From assembly GCA_002426015.1 (NCBI GenBank), contig DINS01000021.1:124001-188000 (forward strand): DNA of 64,000 bases, written 5' to 3'. This document shows, in pieces, positions 35,329-43,212 of the stretch (position 1 is the stretch's first letter; every line of letters begins with the position of its first letter). Both the position numbers and the translations under genes were made by a program. This stretch comes from Flavobacteriaceae bacterium UBA5534. Its GTDB lineage: Bacteria > Bacteroidota > Bacteroidia > Flavobacteriales > Flavobacteriaceae. The notes beneath the pieces are model-generated. The model was not told the origin of the DNA. It saw only the letters and a list, made by a program, of their open reading frames with translations, and made no database searches.

Positions 35329-35841
35329 ATGATTGTCACCGAAACCAATCGTCTTATTATTTCAAAGTTTACTATCGATGATGCGGCATTTTTTATGGAA
35401 CTCGTCAATACGCCAAATTGGCTAACTTATATTGGAGATAGAAATGTCAAAACGATTGAGGACGCCAAAAAACACATAACCCAAGGTCATCTCAAAAGTT
35501 ATCAAACCAATGGTTTTGGCTTTTACAAACTGCTTTTAAAAGAAGAAAACAACAAACCTATTGGCACATGCGGACTTATTAAACGCGATACACTAGAACA
35601 TGTCGATATTGGTTTCGCAATGCTTCCAGCTTACGAAGGCAAGGGGTTTGGATACGAATCTTCGATTGCTATCATGGAACTTGCACAAAACGAATTCAAA
35701 CTGAAAAAAGTTGTTGCAATTACATTGGAAACTAATACAAATTCCATAAAATTATTAGAAAAATTAGGCCTATCTTTTGAAAAAAGAGTAAAACCCTTTG
35801 TTGACAACGAAGAACTCCTGTTATTTGCAAGAACTTTTTAA
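35329..35841 (+). CDS. GNAT family N-acetyltransferase
   Basis: 170 residues from the ATG at 35329; a TTG three codons earlier is possible. N-terminal beta strand TNRLIISKFT, then the acetyl-CoA-binding segment LPAYEGKGFGYESSIAIMEL and the C-terminal KLLEKLGLSFEKRV, as in RimJ/RimL-type acetyltransferases. The acceptor is unknown. It is followed within 10 bases by the DUF4286 gene. Confidence 0.88.
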   Translation: MIVTETNRLIISKFTIDDAAFFMELVNTPNWLTYIGDRNVKTIEDAKKHITQGHLKSYQTNGFGFYKLLLKEENNKPIGTCGLIKRDTLEHVDIGFAMLPAYEGKGFGYESSIAIMELAQNEFKLKKVVAITLETNTNSIKLLEKLGLSFEKRVKPFVDNEELLLFARTF

Positions 35842-35851
35842 TCTAAATCCA

Positions 35852-36175
35852 ATGATAATTTATAATGTAACCTCTAATATCGATGAAAGTGTTCATCAAC
35901 AATGGCTCATTTGGATAAAAGAACACATTCCACAAGTATTGTCAACTGGCTGTTTTGTTGAAGCAAAATTAACACGTGTTCTAGTAGAAGAAGATATGGG
36001 TGGCGTCACCTACTCTGTACAATACAGAGCAAATTCTCGTGAAGATTTAGAACGTTATTACAAAGTTTATGCTGATGCATTACGCCAAGATGCTTTTAAA
36101 CTGTTTGCCGATAAAGTATTGGCGTTTAGAACCGAGTTGGAAGTTATAGATGAATATTCGGTAACAATAAATTAA
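35852..36175 (+). CDS. DUF4286 family protein
   Basis: 107 residues from the ATG at 35852 (MIIYNVTSNIDESVHQQWL), which matches the family start; an upstream in-frame start would overlap the GNAT gene. Alternating strands and helices (GVTYSVQYRANSREDLERYY) suggest a ferredoxin-like fold. Function unknown. Ends two bases before rsmA, which points to co-transcription. Confidence 0.88.
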   Translation: MIIYNVTSNIDESVHQQWLIWIKEHIPQVLSTGCFVEAKLTRVLVEEDMGGVTYSVQYRANSREDLERYYKVYADALRQDAFKLFADKVLAFRTELEVIDEYSVTIN

Positions 36176-36177
36176 AC

Positions 36178-36951
36178 ATGACAGTCAAAGCAAAAAAACA
36201 TTTAGGTCAGCACTTTTTAAACGATGAGTCAATTGCAGAAAAAATTGCAGACTCACTATCGCTTAAAGGTTACGACCATGTCCTAGAAATTGGCCCAGGA
36301 ATGGGCGTTTTGACCAAATATTTGCTAAAAAAAGACACTACTACCCATGTTATAGAGATTGACAGTGAATCGGTTGAATATCTTAAGGCGAACTACCTCA
36401 ATCTTGCCGATAGAATCATAGAAAAAGATTTTTTGAAGTACGATTTAAACCAAGTTTTTAATGGCCAATCTTTTGCTATAATAGGTAACTTTCCGTATAA
36501 CATTTCATCTCAAATACTCTTCAAAACATTAGAAATGCGAAACCAAATTCCTGAATTCTCTGGAATGTTTCAAAAAGAAGTTGCCTTGCGTATTTGTTCA
36601 AAGGAAGGCAGTAAAGTATATGGCATCTTATCAGTATTAACACAGGCATTTTATGATGCCGAATATCTGTTTACTGTACCACCAAATGTTTTTAATCCGC
36701 CTCCAAAAGTCGATTCTGGTGTGTTGTTATTAAAACGAAAGGAAAATCATTCACTACCTTGTGATGAAGCGTTATTTTTTAAGGTCGTCAAAATAGGATT
36801 CCAGCAACGCCGAAAAACACTGCGGAACAGTTTAAAAACATTCAATTTATCAGATAATTTAAAAGCAAATGTTATCTTTGACCAACGACCAGAACAATTA
36901 AGTGTCTCACAATTTATAGAACTGACACAACTTATTGAAGAGGACGTTTAA
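36178..36951 (+). CDS. rsmA: 16S rRNA dimethyladenosine transferase
   Basis: 257 residues. SAM-binding motif I in LEIGPGMGVLTKYL, acidic loop in VIEIDSESVEYL, catalytic motif IV NFPYNIS, and the C-terminal QQRRKTLRNSLK that binds rRNA. It methylates two adjacent adenines of helix 45 of 16S rRNA. The mgtE gene follows after 19 bases. Confidence 0.96.
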   Translation: MTVKAKKHLGQHFLNDESIAEKIADSLSLKGYDHVLEIGPGMGVLTKYLLKKDTTTHVIEIDSESVEYLKANYLNLADRIIEKDFLKYDLNQVFNGQSFAIIGNFPYNISSQILFKTLEMRNQIPEFSGMFQKEVALRICSKEGSKVYGILSVLTQAFYDAEYLFTVPPNVFNPPPKVDSGVLLLKRKENHSLPCDEALFFKVVKIGFQQRRKTLRNSLKTFNLSDNLKANVIFDQRPEQLSVSQFIELTQLIEEDV

Positions 36952-36970
36952 TTCTTAATCCATCCCATCT

Positions 36971-38344
36971 TTGGCAGACGAAAAAGAAAACATACAATTT
37001 GAGCTCACTGATGAACTCATAGCACAAGTAGAGCAACTTATCGAACAAAAAAACGATAAGGAACTTCGGAAGTTGCTTAATGAGTTTCACTATGCTGATA
37101 TTGCCGAAATTCTTGATGAAGTAAATCTAGAAGAGGCAATGTATGTTATCAAATTGCTGGATTCTGAAACAACGTCAGATGTATTGATGGAGCTCGATGA
37201 AGACAATCGAGAAAAAGTACTTCGCAATCTTTCAGCAAAAGAAATTGCCGAAGAAATTGAAGAACTAGATACCGATGATGCTGCCGATATTATTGCCGAA
37301 TTACCAGAAGATCGTCAACAAGAAGTTATCTCTCAAATTGAAGACGAAGAACATAAAGCCGAAATTACCGAGCTTTTAGCTTACGACGAAGATACAGCTG
37401 GTGGACTCATGGCAAAAGAGCTTGTAAAGGTTTACGAAACCTGGACAGTGGCTGGTTGTTTACGACGCATTAGAGGTCAAGCTAAAGATGTTACAAGAGT
37501 TCACTCTATTTATGTAGTAAACAAACAAAATAAACTTATTGGTCGCTTATCATTAAAAGATTTAATCGTAGCTAAAAGTGACGAAAAAATTGCTGATATA
37601 TATATCACTAGTGTTGATTATGTATATGTAGATGATGATGTTGAAGATGTTGCAAAAGTAATGTCTAAATACGACTTGGAAGCCATTCCTGTAGTCGATG
37701 AAAACATGACATTATTAGGTCGTATTACCATTGATGATATCGTCGATGTATTAAAAGAAGAAGCCGATAAAGATTACCAATTAGCAGCAGGTATTACTAG
37801 CGATGTAGAAGCCGATGATAGCATTTGGGAACTCACTAAAGCACGATTACCTTGGTTACTTATAGGTATGTTTGGAGGTATAGGAGCCGCAAGTATCATT
37901 AATGGATTTAGTGATGCTATGCTCAAATTCCCAGCCTTATTAATGTTTATCCCACTCATTCAGGCAACAGCAGGTAATGTAGGTGTACAATCATCAGCAA
38001 TTGTTGTTCAAGGTTTAGCAAACGACACTATTGATGGTAATATATTAAACAGACTCCTTAAAGAATTTATGTTAGGTTTAGTTAATGGTCTTGCTATTGC
38101 ATGTGTAGTTTTAGTGATAAGTCATTTCGCATTCAACACAACCTATCACGAATCTTTAACCATCTGTATTGCTCTTATTGCAGTTATTATTATGGCAGCA
38201 TTAATAGGCACTTTTATCCCAATATTTTTAGATAAAAGAGGCATCGATGCTGCAGTCGCTACAGGCCCATTTATTACCACAAGTAATGATGTTTTTGGTA
38301 TCTTAATGTACTTTATAATTGCAAAATTTATTTTAGGTTTTTAA
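36971..38344 (+). CDS. mgtE: MgtE-type magnesium transporter
   Basis: 457 residues. The start is a TTG at 36971, the only possible start after the in-frame stop at 36956. N-terminal MgtE domain of acidic helices (about 25-130; LMELDEDNREKVLRNLS, DDAADIIAELPEDRQ), two CBS domains (about 135-265) and a C-terminal five-helix membrane domain with the conserved P-x-x-x-x-x-x-G-N-x-G-x-Q pore segment (FIPLIQATAGNVGVQSSAIV). It imports Mg2+ with gating by cytoplasmic Mg2+ binding. It is followed by the dispersed repeat at 38352-38436. Confidence 0.95.
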   Translation: MADEKENIQFELTDELIAQVEQLIEQKNDKELRKLLNEFHYADIAEILDEVNLEEAMYVIKLLDSETTSDVLMELDEDNREKVLRNLSAKEIAEEIEELDTDDAADIIAELPEDRQQEVISQIEDEEHKAEITELLAYDEDTAGGLMAKELVKVYETWTVAGCLRRIRGQAKDVTRVHSIYVVNKQNKLIGRLSLKDLIVAKSDEKIADIYITSVDYVYVDDDVEDVAKVMSKYDLEAIPVVDENMTLLGRITIDDIVDVLKEEADKDYQLAAGITSDVEADDSIWELTKARLPWLLIGMFGGIGAASIINGFSDAMLKFPALLMFIPLIQATAGNVGVQSSAIVVQGLANDTIDGNILNRLLKEFMLGLVNGLAIACVVLVISHFAFNTTYHESLTICIALIAVIIMAALIGTFIPIFLDKRGIDAAVATGPFITTSNDVFGILMYFIIAKFILGF

Positions 38345-38351
38345 GTTTTAA

Positions 38352-38436
38352 TGGCGTTACCTTCTAGGTCGTGCTATCCATTACAATCTTTTTGCTCGAA
38401 ACTCTCAAAAAGGATTTCCATTGCTATCCCTAACGC
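38352..38436 (+). repeat. Dispersed structured repeat, copy 2
   Basis: An 85-base element beginning TGGCGTTACC and ending TATCCCTAACGC, matching the element at 20348-20433. GCGTTA/TAACGC form the terminal stem and CTTTTTG/CAAAAAG an internal stem. It lies directly after mgtE, with the same orientation as copy 1. Confidence 0.75.
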
Positions 38437-38457
38437 AAAACTTCGTAAATTTACAAG

Positions 38458-38823
38458 ATGAAAACAATCAATATCAAAGACAAATTCTCAAAATTTGATA
38501 AAAATTGGCATCCACATCAAATTGCTGTAGTCGATAATATGCAAGTTATTTTAGCAAAGCTAAAAGGCGAATTTGTGTGGCATAGTCACAACAATGAAGA
38601 TGAACTTTTTCAGGTTGTAAAAGGCACATTATATATGCAGTTTCGTGATCGAACAGAAATTGTTAATGAAGGCGAAATTATTGTAGTTCCAAAAGATGTT
38701 GAGCATAATCCTATGACAAAAAATAACGAAGAAGTACATGTGTTACTTTTCGAAAAACTAACAACTGCTCATACTGGGAATGTGCAACACGAAAAAACAC
38801 AAACACATTATCCAAAAATATAA
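38458..38823 (+). CDS. Cupin domain protein
   Basis: 121 residues. One cupin barrel: the metal-binding motif FVWHSHNNEDELFQVVKGTL (His/His/Glu) and the second motif with His in VPKDVEHNPMTKN. The substrate is unknown. It is followed directly by the hydroxyacid dehydrogenase gene with no spacing, so they are co-transcribed. Confidence 0.88.
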   Translation: MKTINIKDKFSKFDKNWHPHQIAVVDNMQVILAKLKGEFVWHSHNNEDELFQVVKGTLYMQFRDRTEIVNEGEIIVVPKDVEHNPMTKNNEEVHVLLFEKLTTAHTGNVQHEKTQTHYPKI

Positions 38824-39759
38824 ATGAAAGTCCTTCATCTAGATACTAATCATCAATTACTCATCAGCCAATTAAACGATTTAGGCTTTGTTAATGACGA
38901 AGATTATACCTCATCAAAAGATGCCATCGAAAAGAAAATTCAAAATTACGATGGTATTATTATCAGAAGTCGATTTAGTATAGACAAAACATTTCTAGAT
39001 GCGGCAACCAATTTAAAATTTATAGGACGCGTAGGTGCAGGATTAGAAAACATAGATTGCGATTATGCCACTAAAAAAGGTATAACACTCATTGCAGCTC
39101 CAGAAGGCAACAGAAATGCAGTAGGCGAACACGCTTTAGGAATGTTGCTGTCATTATTCAACAAACTCAATAAAGCAGATAGAGAAGTCAGAAACGGACT
39201 TTGGCAACGTGAAGCCAATAGAGGTGTTGAGCTCGACGGTAAAACCATTGGTCTAATTGGTTATGGCAATATGGGAAAAGCCTTTGCAAAAAAATTGCTT
39301 GGTTTTAATGTAGAAGTACTTTGTTATGATATAAAAGAATATGTTGGAGATAAAAATGCCAAACAAGTCACGCTTAAAGAACTGCAAGAACAAGCAGATG
39401 TTTTAAGCTTACACACACCACAAACACCTCAAACTGTAGGAATGATAAATACAGCGTTTATCAATCAATTCAAAAAATCATTTTGGTTTATTAATACTGC
39501 TAGAGGCAAAAGCGTTATTACTAAAGATTTGGTTGCTGCATTACAATCAGGTAAAATATTAGGTGCTGGTTTAGATGTTTTGGAGTATGAAAAGTCATCG
39601 TTTGAAGATATGTTTTCATCTCAAATGCCTGAAGCATTTCAATACTTAATAAAAGCAGAAAATGTATTACTCACACCTCATGTTGCAGGTTGGACTATTG
39701 AAAGCAAAGAAAAATTAGCACAAACTATTGTAGATAAAATAAAGGCTAAATTTTGTTAA
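38824..39759 (+). CDS. D-isomer 2-hydroxyacid dehydrogenase family protein
   Basis: 311 residues. NAD-binding Rossmann motif in TIGLIGYGNMGKAFAKKLL, the substrate-binding loop IGRVGAGLENID, the catalytic Arg in INTARGKSV, and the catalytic His in LTPHVAGWT. The length and pattern fit SerA-like phosphoglycerate dehydrogenases without ACT domain or glycerate/hydroxypyruvate reductases; the exact substrate cannot be fixed. One base after the cupin stop, so part of the same transcript. Confidence 0.88.
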   Translation: MKVLHLDTNHQLLISQLNDLGFVNDEDYTSSKDAIEKKIQNYDGIIIRSRFSIDKTFLDAATNLKFIGRVGAGLENIDCDYATKKGITLIAAPEGNRNAVGEHALGMLLSLFNKLNKADREVRNGLWQREANRGVELDGKTIGLIGYGNMGKAFAKKLLGFNVEVLCYDIKEYVGDKNAKQVTLKELQEQADVLSLHTPQTPQTVGMINTAFINQFKKSFWFINTARGKSVITKDLVAALQSGKILGAGLDVLEYEKSSFEDMFSSQMPEAFQYLIKAENVLLTPHVAGWTIESKEKLAQTIVDKIKAKFC

Positions 39760-39783
39760 CTTTATAACTATAAAACCAAAACA

Positions 39784-40239
39784 ATGCAATACAAAGCTAA
39801 TACACCTGAAGATTATATAAATCAAGTTCCTGAAGAGCGCAAAGAAGCACTCAAAAAATTACGCAACATTATAAAAAAAAGCCTCCCAAAAGGTTTTGAA
39901 GAAGGCATACAATATGGCATGATTGGTTATTATGTGCCTCATAGTATTTATCCAGATGGCTATCATTGCACACCATCTGAACCATTACCATTTATGAGTT
40001 TTGCGTCTCAAAAAAATTCAGTCAACTTATATCATAGTGGTATATATGCAGTCCCAAAAATTAACGAATGGTTTGTAAAAGAATATCCAAAACACTGCAA
40101 ACGCAAACTCGATATGGGAAAAAGCTGCATTCGTTTTAAAAATGTTGATGAAATCCCTTTAGATTTAATCGCTGAACTATGTACTAAAATGACAGTTGAC
40201 GAATGGATTGCTGTCTATGAAAAAGCATTAAAAAAATAA
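39784..40239 (+). CDS. DUF1801 family protein
   Basis: 151 residues. Contains the family pattern of PKGFEEGIQYGMIGYYVP, the strand-rich MSFASQKNSVNLYHSG and the late KSCIRFKNVDEIPLDLIAEL. Function is not established for this family. It lies 24 bases after the dehydrogenase gene and five bases before the VOC gene. Confidence 0.85.
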   Translation: MQYKANTPEDYINQVPEERKEALKKLRNIIKKSLPKGFEEGIQYGMIGYYVPHSIYPDGYHCTPSEPLPFMSFASQKNSVNLYHSGIYAVPKINEWFVKEYPKHCKRKLDMGKSCIRFKNVDEIPLDLIAELCTKMTVDEWIAVYEKALKK

Positions 40240-40244
40240 TTGAA

Positions 40245-40631
40245 ATGAAAAAAAGAGTTACAGGAATTGGTGGATTATTCTTTAAAAGTAAAGATCCAAA
40301 AGCATCTAAAGATTGGTATAAAAAACATCTGGGTTTTAACACCGACGATTATGGCTGCACTTTTTGGTGGAAAGACAAAGAAGGCAATGATTGTTCAACA
40401 CAATGGAGTCCGTTTGCTGAAGACACTAAATATTATGACCCTTCAAAAAAAGACTTCATGTTTAACTATCGTGTAGAAAATTTGGTTGAATTATTAGCAG
40501 CTTTAAAAGAAGAAGGTGTTACGATAGTTGGAAAAATGGAAGAATATGATTACGGAAAATTTGGTTGGATTTTAGATAATGATGGTAATAAAATAGAACT
40601 TTGGGAGCCAGTTGATAGTGCCTTTCAGTAA
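40245..40631 (+). CDS. VOC family (glyoxalase/bleomycin-resistance-like) protein
   Basis: 128 residues. Begins GIGGLFFKSKDPKASKDWYKKHLGF, the canonical start of a vicinal oxygen chelate fold, and ends YGKFGWILDNDGNKIELWEPV. Metal-binding Glu is in the last segment. Substrate unknown. Five bases after the DUF1801 gene, probably the last gene of that operon. Confidence 0.88.
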   Translation: MKKRVTGIGGLFFKSKDPKASKDWYKKHLGFNTDDYGCTFWWKDKEGNDCSTQWSPFAEDTKYYDPSKKDFMFNYRVENLVELLAALKEEGVTIVGKMEEYDYGKFGWILDNDGNKIELWEPVDSAFQ

Positions 40632-40820
40632 ACATATAGTGCTAAATTCAAGAAAATTAACAACGTTGTACTATACTATTGAAGAAATAAATTATAGTTA
40701 GAGCGCTTAATGTTAATGGCACAGAAAAACATTCCAAAAACAAGAGTCTTGTAAAAAATAACATTATTAGGTCATCAGATTTTTTACTACCTTTAATCTT
40801 CTAACATTAAACCAATTATA

Positions 40821-41309
40821 ATGTCTGACGAAAAAAGTTTAGGCGACGATCTTAACGATATGTTAGGTGACGCCAAAGAAGGTGCAAAAAAAGCAGCCAA
40901 GAAAGCTGAAGAATTTGCCGATGAAGCTTCAGAAAAAGCCAAAGAATTTGCCAAAGAATCTAAAGAAAAAGCAAGAGAGTTTGCTCATGAAGCCAAAGAA
41001 ACATTTGATGAAATTTCAAGTGATGGCAAAAACATAGCCATCATTGCACATTTAACCATAATAGGCTGGGTTATTGCATTAGTGATGAATAATGAAAAGA
41101 AAAATCAATTTGCTTCATTTTACATTAGACAGATGCTTGGCCTCATCATTATTGCTATTTTGTTGAGCTGGATTCCTTTTCTAGGTTGGGCTGTAGGTAT
41201 TCTTTGCTTTGTGCTTTGGATCATGAGCCTTATCAGTGCCATGAATGGAGAACAAAAACCAATATTTTTATTAGGCGAACAGTTTCAAGACTGGTTCAAA
41301 TCCTTATAA
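40821..41309 (+). CDS. Membrane protein with Ala/Lys/Glu-rich helical N-terminus (DUF4870-like)
   Basis: 162 residues. Residues 1-70 are a long repetitive amphipathic helix of AKEKAKEFA-type heptads, like LEA or apolipoprotein-like stress proteins. Residues 75-150 hold about three membrane helices (IAIIAHLTIIGWVIALVM, LIIIAILLSWIPFLGWAVGI) with the GW/GWA pattern of DUF4870. No signal peptide. Function unknown; it may attach to the membrane during stress. Confidence 0.7.
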   Translation: MSDEKSLGDDLNDMLGDAKEGAKKAAKKAEEFADEASEKAKEFAKESKEKAREFAHEAKETFDEISSDGKNIAIIAHLTIIGWVIALVMNNEKKNQFASFYIRQMLGLIIIAILLSWIPFLGWAVGILCFVLWIMSLISAMNGEQKPIFLLGEQFQDWFKSL

Positions 41310-41360
41310 TAAAATAAGACCATAATTAATAGTTATGGTTTTTATTTAAATTTTATCATC

Positions 41361-41378
41361 GTAATATTGCAATATTAC
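41361..41378. promoter_or_regulatory. Palindromic operator before the ArsR gene
   Basis: GTAATATTGCAATATTAC is a perfect 18-base palindrome, placed 10 bases upstream of the -7 element of the arsR promoter. The position suits a repressor that blocks polymerase. Confidence 0.7.
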
Positions 41379-41388
41379 ATTTTAATTG

Positions 41389-41396
41389 TATATTTG
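41389..41396 (+). promoter_or_regulatory. Bacteroidota -7 promoter element for the arsenic operon
   Basis: TATATTTG matches TAnnTTTG exactly and lies 18 bases before the ATG at 41415. Confidence 0.65.
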
Positions 41397-41414
41397 TACC
41401 TTAATATGACACTT

Positions 41415-41738
41415 ATGGGAGCTTCAAAACTCGATATTTACACTCCAGAAATCAACGATATGGCAACAATTGCCAAAGTGTTTGCGCATCCTGCTCGTGT
41501 AGCTATTTTGCAATATATAAGTAAACAAGAAGGCTGCATTTGTAATGATATTGTAGATGAAATTGGCTTATCGCAACCTACAATTTCTCAACATCTAAAA
41601 GTTATAAATGAAGCTGGCTTACTAAAAGGAAATTTTGTTGGTAAAAGCATTTGCTATTGCCTTAACATTAATCGTTTTCAAGAATTTCAAGAATTATTTA
41701 ACTCCTTTTTTAATAAAACAAAATCTAACTGCTGCTAG
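41415..41738 (+). CDS. ArsR family transcriptional regulator
   Basis: 107 residues from the ATG at 41415 (MGASKLDIYTPE), three codons after an alternative ATG at 41406. A winged helix-turn-helix domain includes AHPARVAILQYISKQ, LSQPTISQHLKVINEAGLL. A CxC pair (Cys41 and Cys43, in GCICNDIV) at the start of the DNA-binding helices is the probable arsenite-sensing site, and CC ends the protein. It should repress its own operon through the 18-base palindrome and release it upon arsenite binding. Confidence 0.92.
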   Translation: MGASKLDIYTPEINDMATIAKVFAHPARVAILQYISKQEGCICNDIVDEIGLSQPTISQHLKVINEAGLLKGNFVGKSICYCLNINRFQEFQELFNSFFNKTKSNCC

Positions 41739-41753
41739 CCGATAATCGGCTTT
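41738..41753 (+). terminator. Weak hairpin after arsR
   Basis: GCCGA/TCGGC with loop TAA and four T. It may attenuate readthrough into the downstream genes rather than stop it. Confidence 0.45.
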
Positions 41754-41798
41754 TGGCAGTTCACTCAACAGTAAAACAAAGAATTAACTCAAGTAATT

Positions 41799-42296
41799 AT
41801 GAAAACACAAGAATTATTTAATATACTAGAACAAAATCAAGACAAATCACTTCTTTTTGAATATGCACCTAAACAATTAGTAGGTGCCAACTATCATATT
41901 ACAGAAGTAAAACACCTATCAATCGATTCGGTTGATTGTGGTGCTCAAACAGATGCTTGGAAAGAGACCATTATTCAGCTTTGGGAAAGCCCTTTAGAGC
42001 GTGGAAAAACAGAATACATGACTATTTACAAAGCTTTAGGAATCCTGAAAAAAGTAGGCAAAATGAAACCTTATGTTTTAGATGCTGAAGTTAAATTTGA
42101 ATATAGTAACGCAACATTTCATACTGCTCAACTATTTGTTAACGATTACGAAATACAAAGCAATAATTTAATACTTAAGTTAGCTGTTGAAAAAACCGAT
42201 TGCAAAGCAAAAACAATTTGCGGTGTTGTAGATACGATTAAAGAAATGGTTAAAAGCGAAGAGCCTTGCTGTTCGCCAGAAGGTAATTGTTGCTAA
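41799..42296 (+). CDS. DUF6428 family protein of arsenic operon
   Basis: 165 residues. A conserved N-terminal LFNILEQNQDKSLLFEYAP pattern and a Cys-rich end (EPCCSPEGNCC) typical of this family found next to arsR and arsenate reductase genes in flavobacteria. The C-terminal Cys cluster could bind arsenite, but no activity has been shown. Four bases before the fusion gene. Confidence 0.78.
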   Translation: MKTQELFNILEQNQDKSLLFEYAPKQLVGANYHITEVKHLSIDSVDCGAQTDAWKETIIQLWESPLERGKTEYMTIYKALGILKKVGKMKPYVLDAEVKFEYSNATFHTAQLFVNDYEIQSNNLILKLAVEKTDCKAKTICGVVDTIKEMVKSEEPCCSPEGNCC

Positions 42297-42300
42297 ACAA

Positions 42301-43212
42301 ATGAGTATTACAATAAGACCATTAGTAAAAAACGATTGGAATTCGGTTTCAAAAATCTATGCCGAAGGTTTAGCCACTGGGATTGCCTCTTTTGAAACCG
42401 AAATTCCTGATTGGGAAGAATGGAATTCAAAGTATATTGAGTCTTGCCGAATTATAGCAGAAAAAAATAATCAGGTTGCAGGCTTTGCAGTTTTATCATT
42501 GGTTTCAAAACGTGACGTTTATAAAGGTGTTGCTGAAGTTACTTTATATATTGGTAAAGATTTTAGAGGTCAGCATATTGGTGAAATGCTACTCAACGCT
42601 CTCATTACAGAAAGTGAAAACAATGGATTTTGGACTTTAAATGCAGCCATTTTTTCTGAAAATATTGCAAGCATTAACTTGCACAAAAAATGTGGTTTTA
42701 GGATTGTTGGTATTAGAGAAAAATTAGGACAACGTCATGGCAATTGGCATGACAATTATTTATTAGAAAAACGAAGTAAAAAAATTGGAATTGATATGAA
42801 AAATATATTAGTACTTTGCACAGGAAACTCATGTAGAAGCCAAATGGCTCATGGTTATTTAAACAAATTAGCAAAAGGAAAAGCTACTATTTATAGTGCA
42901 GGCATTGAAACTCATGGGTTAAACCCTGGTGCTGTTTCAATAATGAAAGAAGATGGGATAGATATCTCTAATCACACCTCAAATCATGTTGATGAGTATG
43001 CAGATGTTAATTTTGATTACATTATAACCGTTTGCGACCATGCCAATGAGAACTGTCCTTTTATTCCAAGTAAAAATGCCATAAGATTACATCACAACTT
43101 TTTTGACCCTTCAAAGGTTGTTGGAACTGATGACGAAAAGCATGCTGCTTTTTTAAAAGCCAGAAATGAAATTAAAGCGTATTGTGAAGAGTTTGTAAGA
43201 AGTATTTACTAG
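42301..43212 (+). CDS. N-acetyltransferase (ArsN-like) fused to low-molecular-weight arsenate reductase
   Basis: 303 residues without a stop between two domains. Residues 1-163 are a GNAT domain of phosphinothricin acetyltransferase/ArsN type (IRPLVKNDWNSVSKIYAEGLATGIASFE, GKDFRGQHIGEMLLNALI, INLHKKCGFRIVGIREKLG). Residues 166-303 are an ArsC of the low-molecular-weight phosphatase type: Cys173-x5-Arg179 (CTGNSCRS), and the redox pair Cys245 and Cys252 (CDHANENC), equivalent to the three Cys of the thioredoxin-coupled enzyme. An internal ATG at 42796 (residue 166) could also start a separate ArsC of 138 residues. It would reduce arsenate while the first domain may acetylate organoarsenicals. 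Confidence 0.88.
   Translation: MSITIRPLVKNDWNSVSKIYAEGLATGIASFETEIPDWEEWNSKYIESCRIIAEKNNQVAGFAVLSLVSKRDVYKGVAEVTLYIGKDFRGQHIGEMLLNALITESENNGFWTLNAAIFSENIASINLHKKCGFRIVGIREKLGQRHGNWHDNYLLEKRSKKIGIDMKNILVLCTGNSCRSQMAHGYLNKLAKGKATIYSAGIETHGLNPGAVSIMKEDGIDISNHTSNHVDEYADVNFDYIITVCDHANENCPFIPSKNAIRLHHNFFDPSKVVGTDDEKHAAFLKARNEIKAYCEEFVRSIY

Noticed and set aside
38824..39759. Firm assignment as serA
   Set aside because: The fold is clear, but no ACT domain or serine-synthesis neighbour fixes the substrate.
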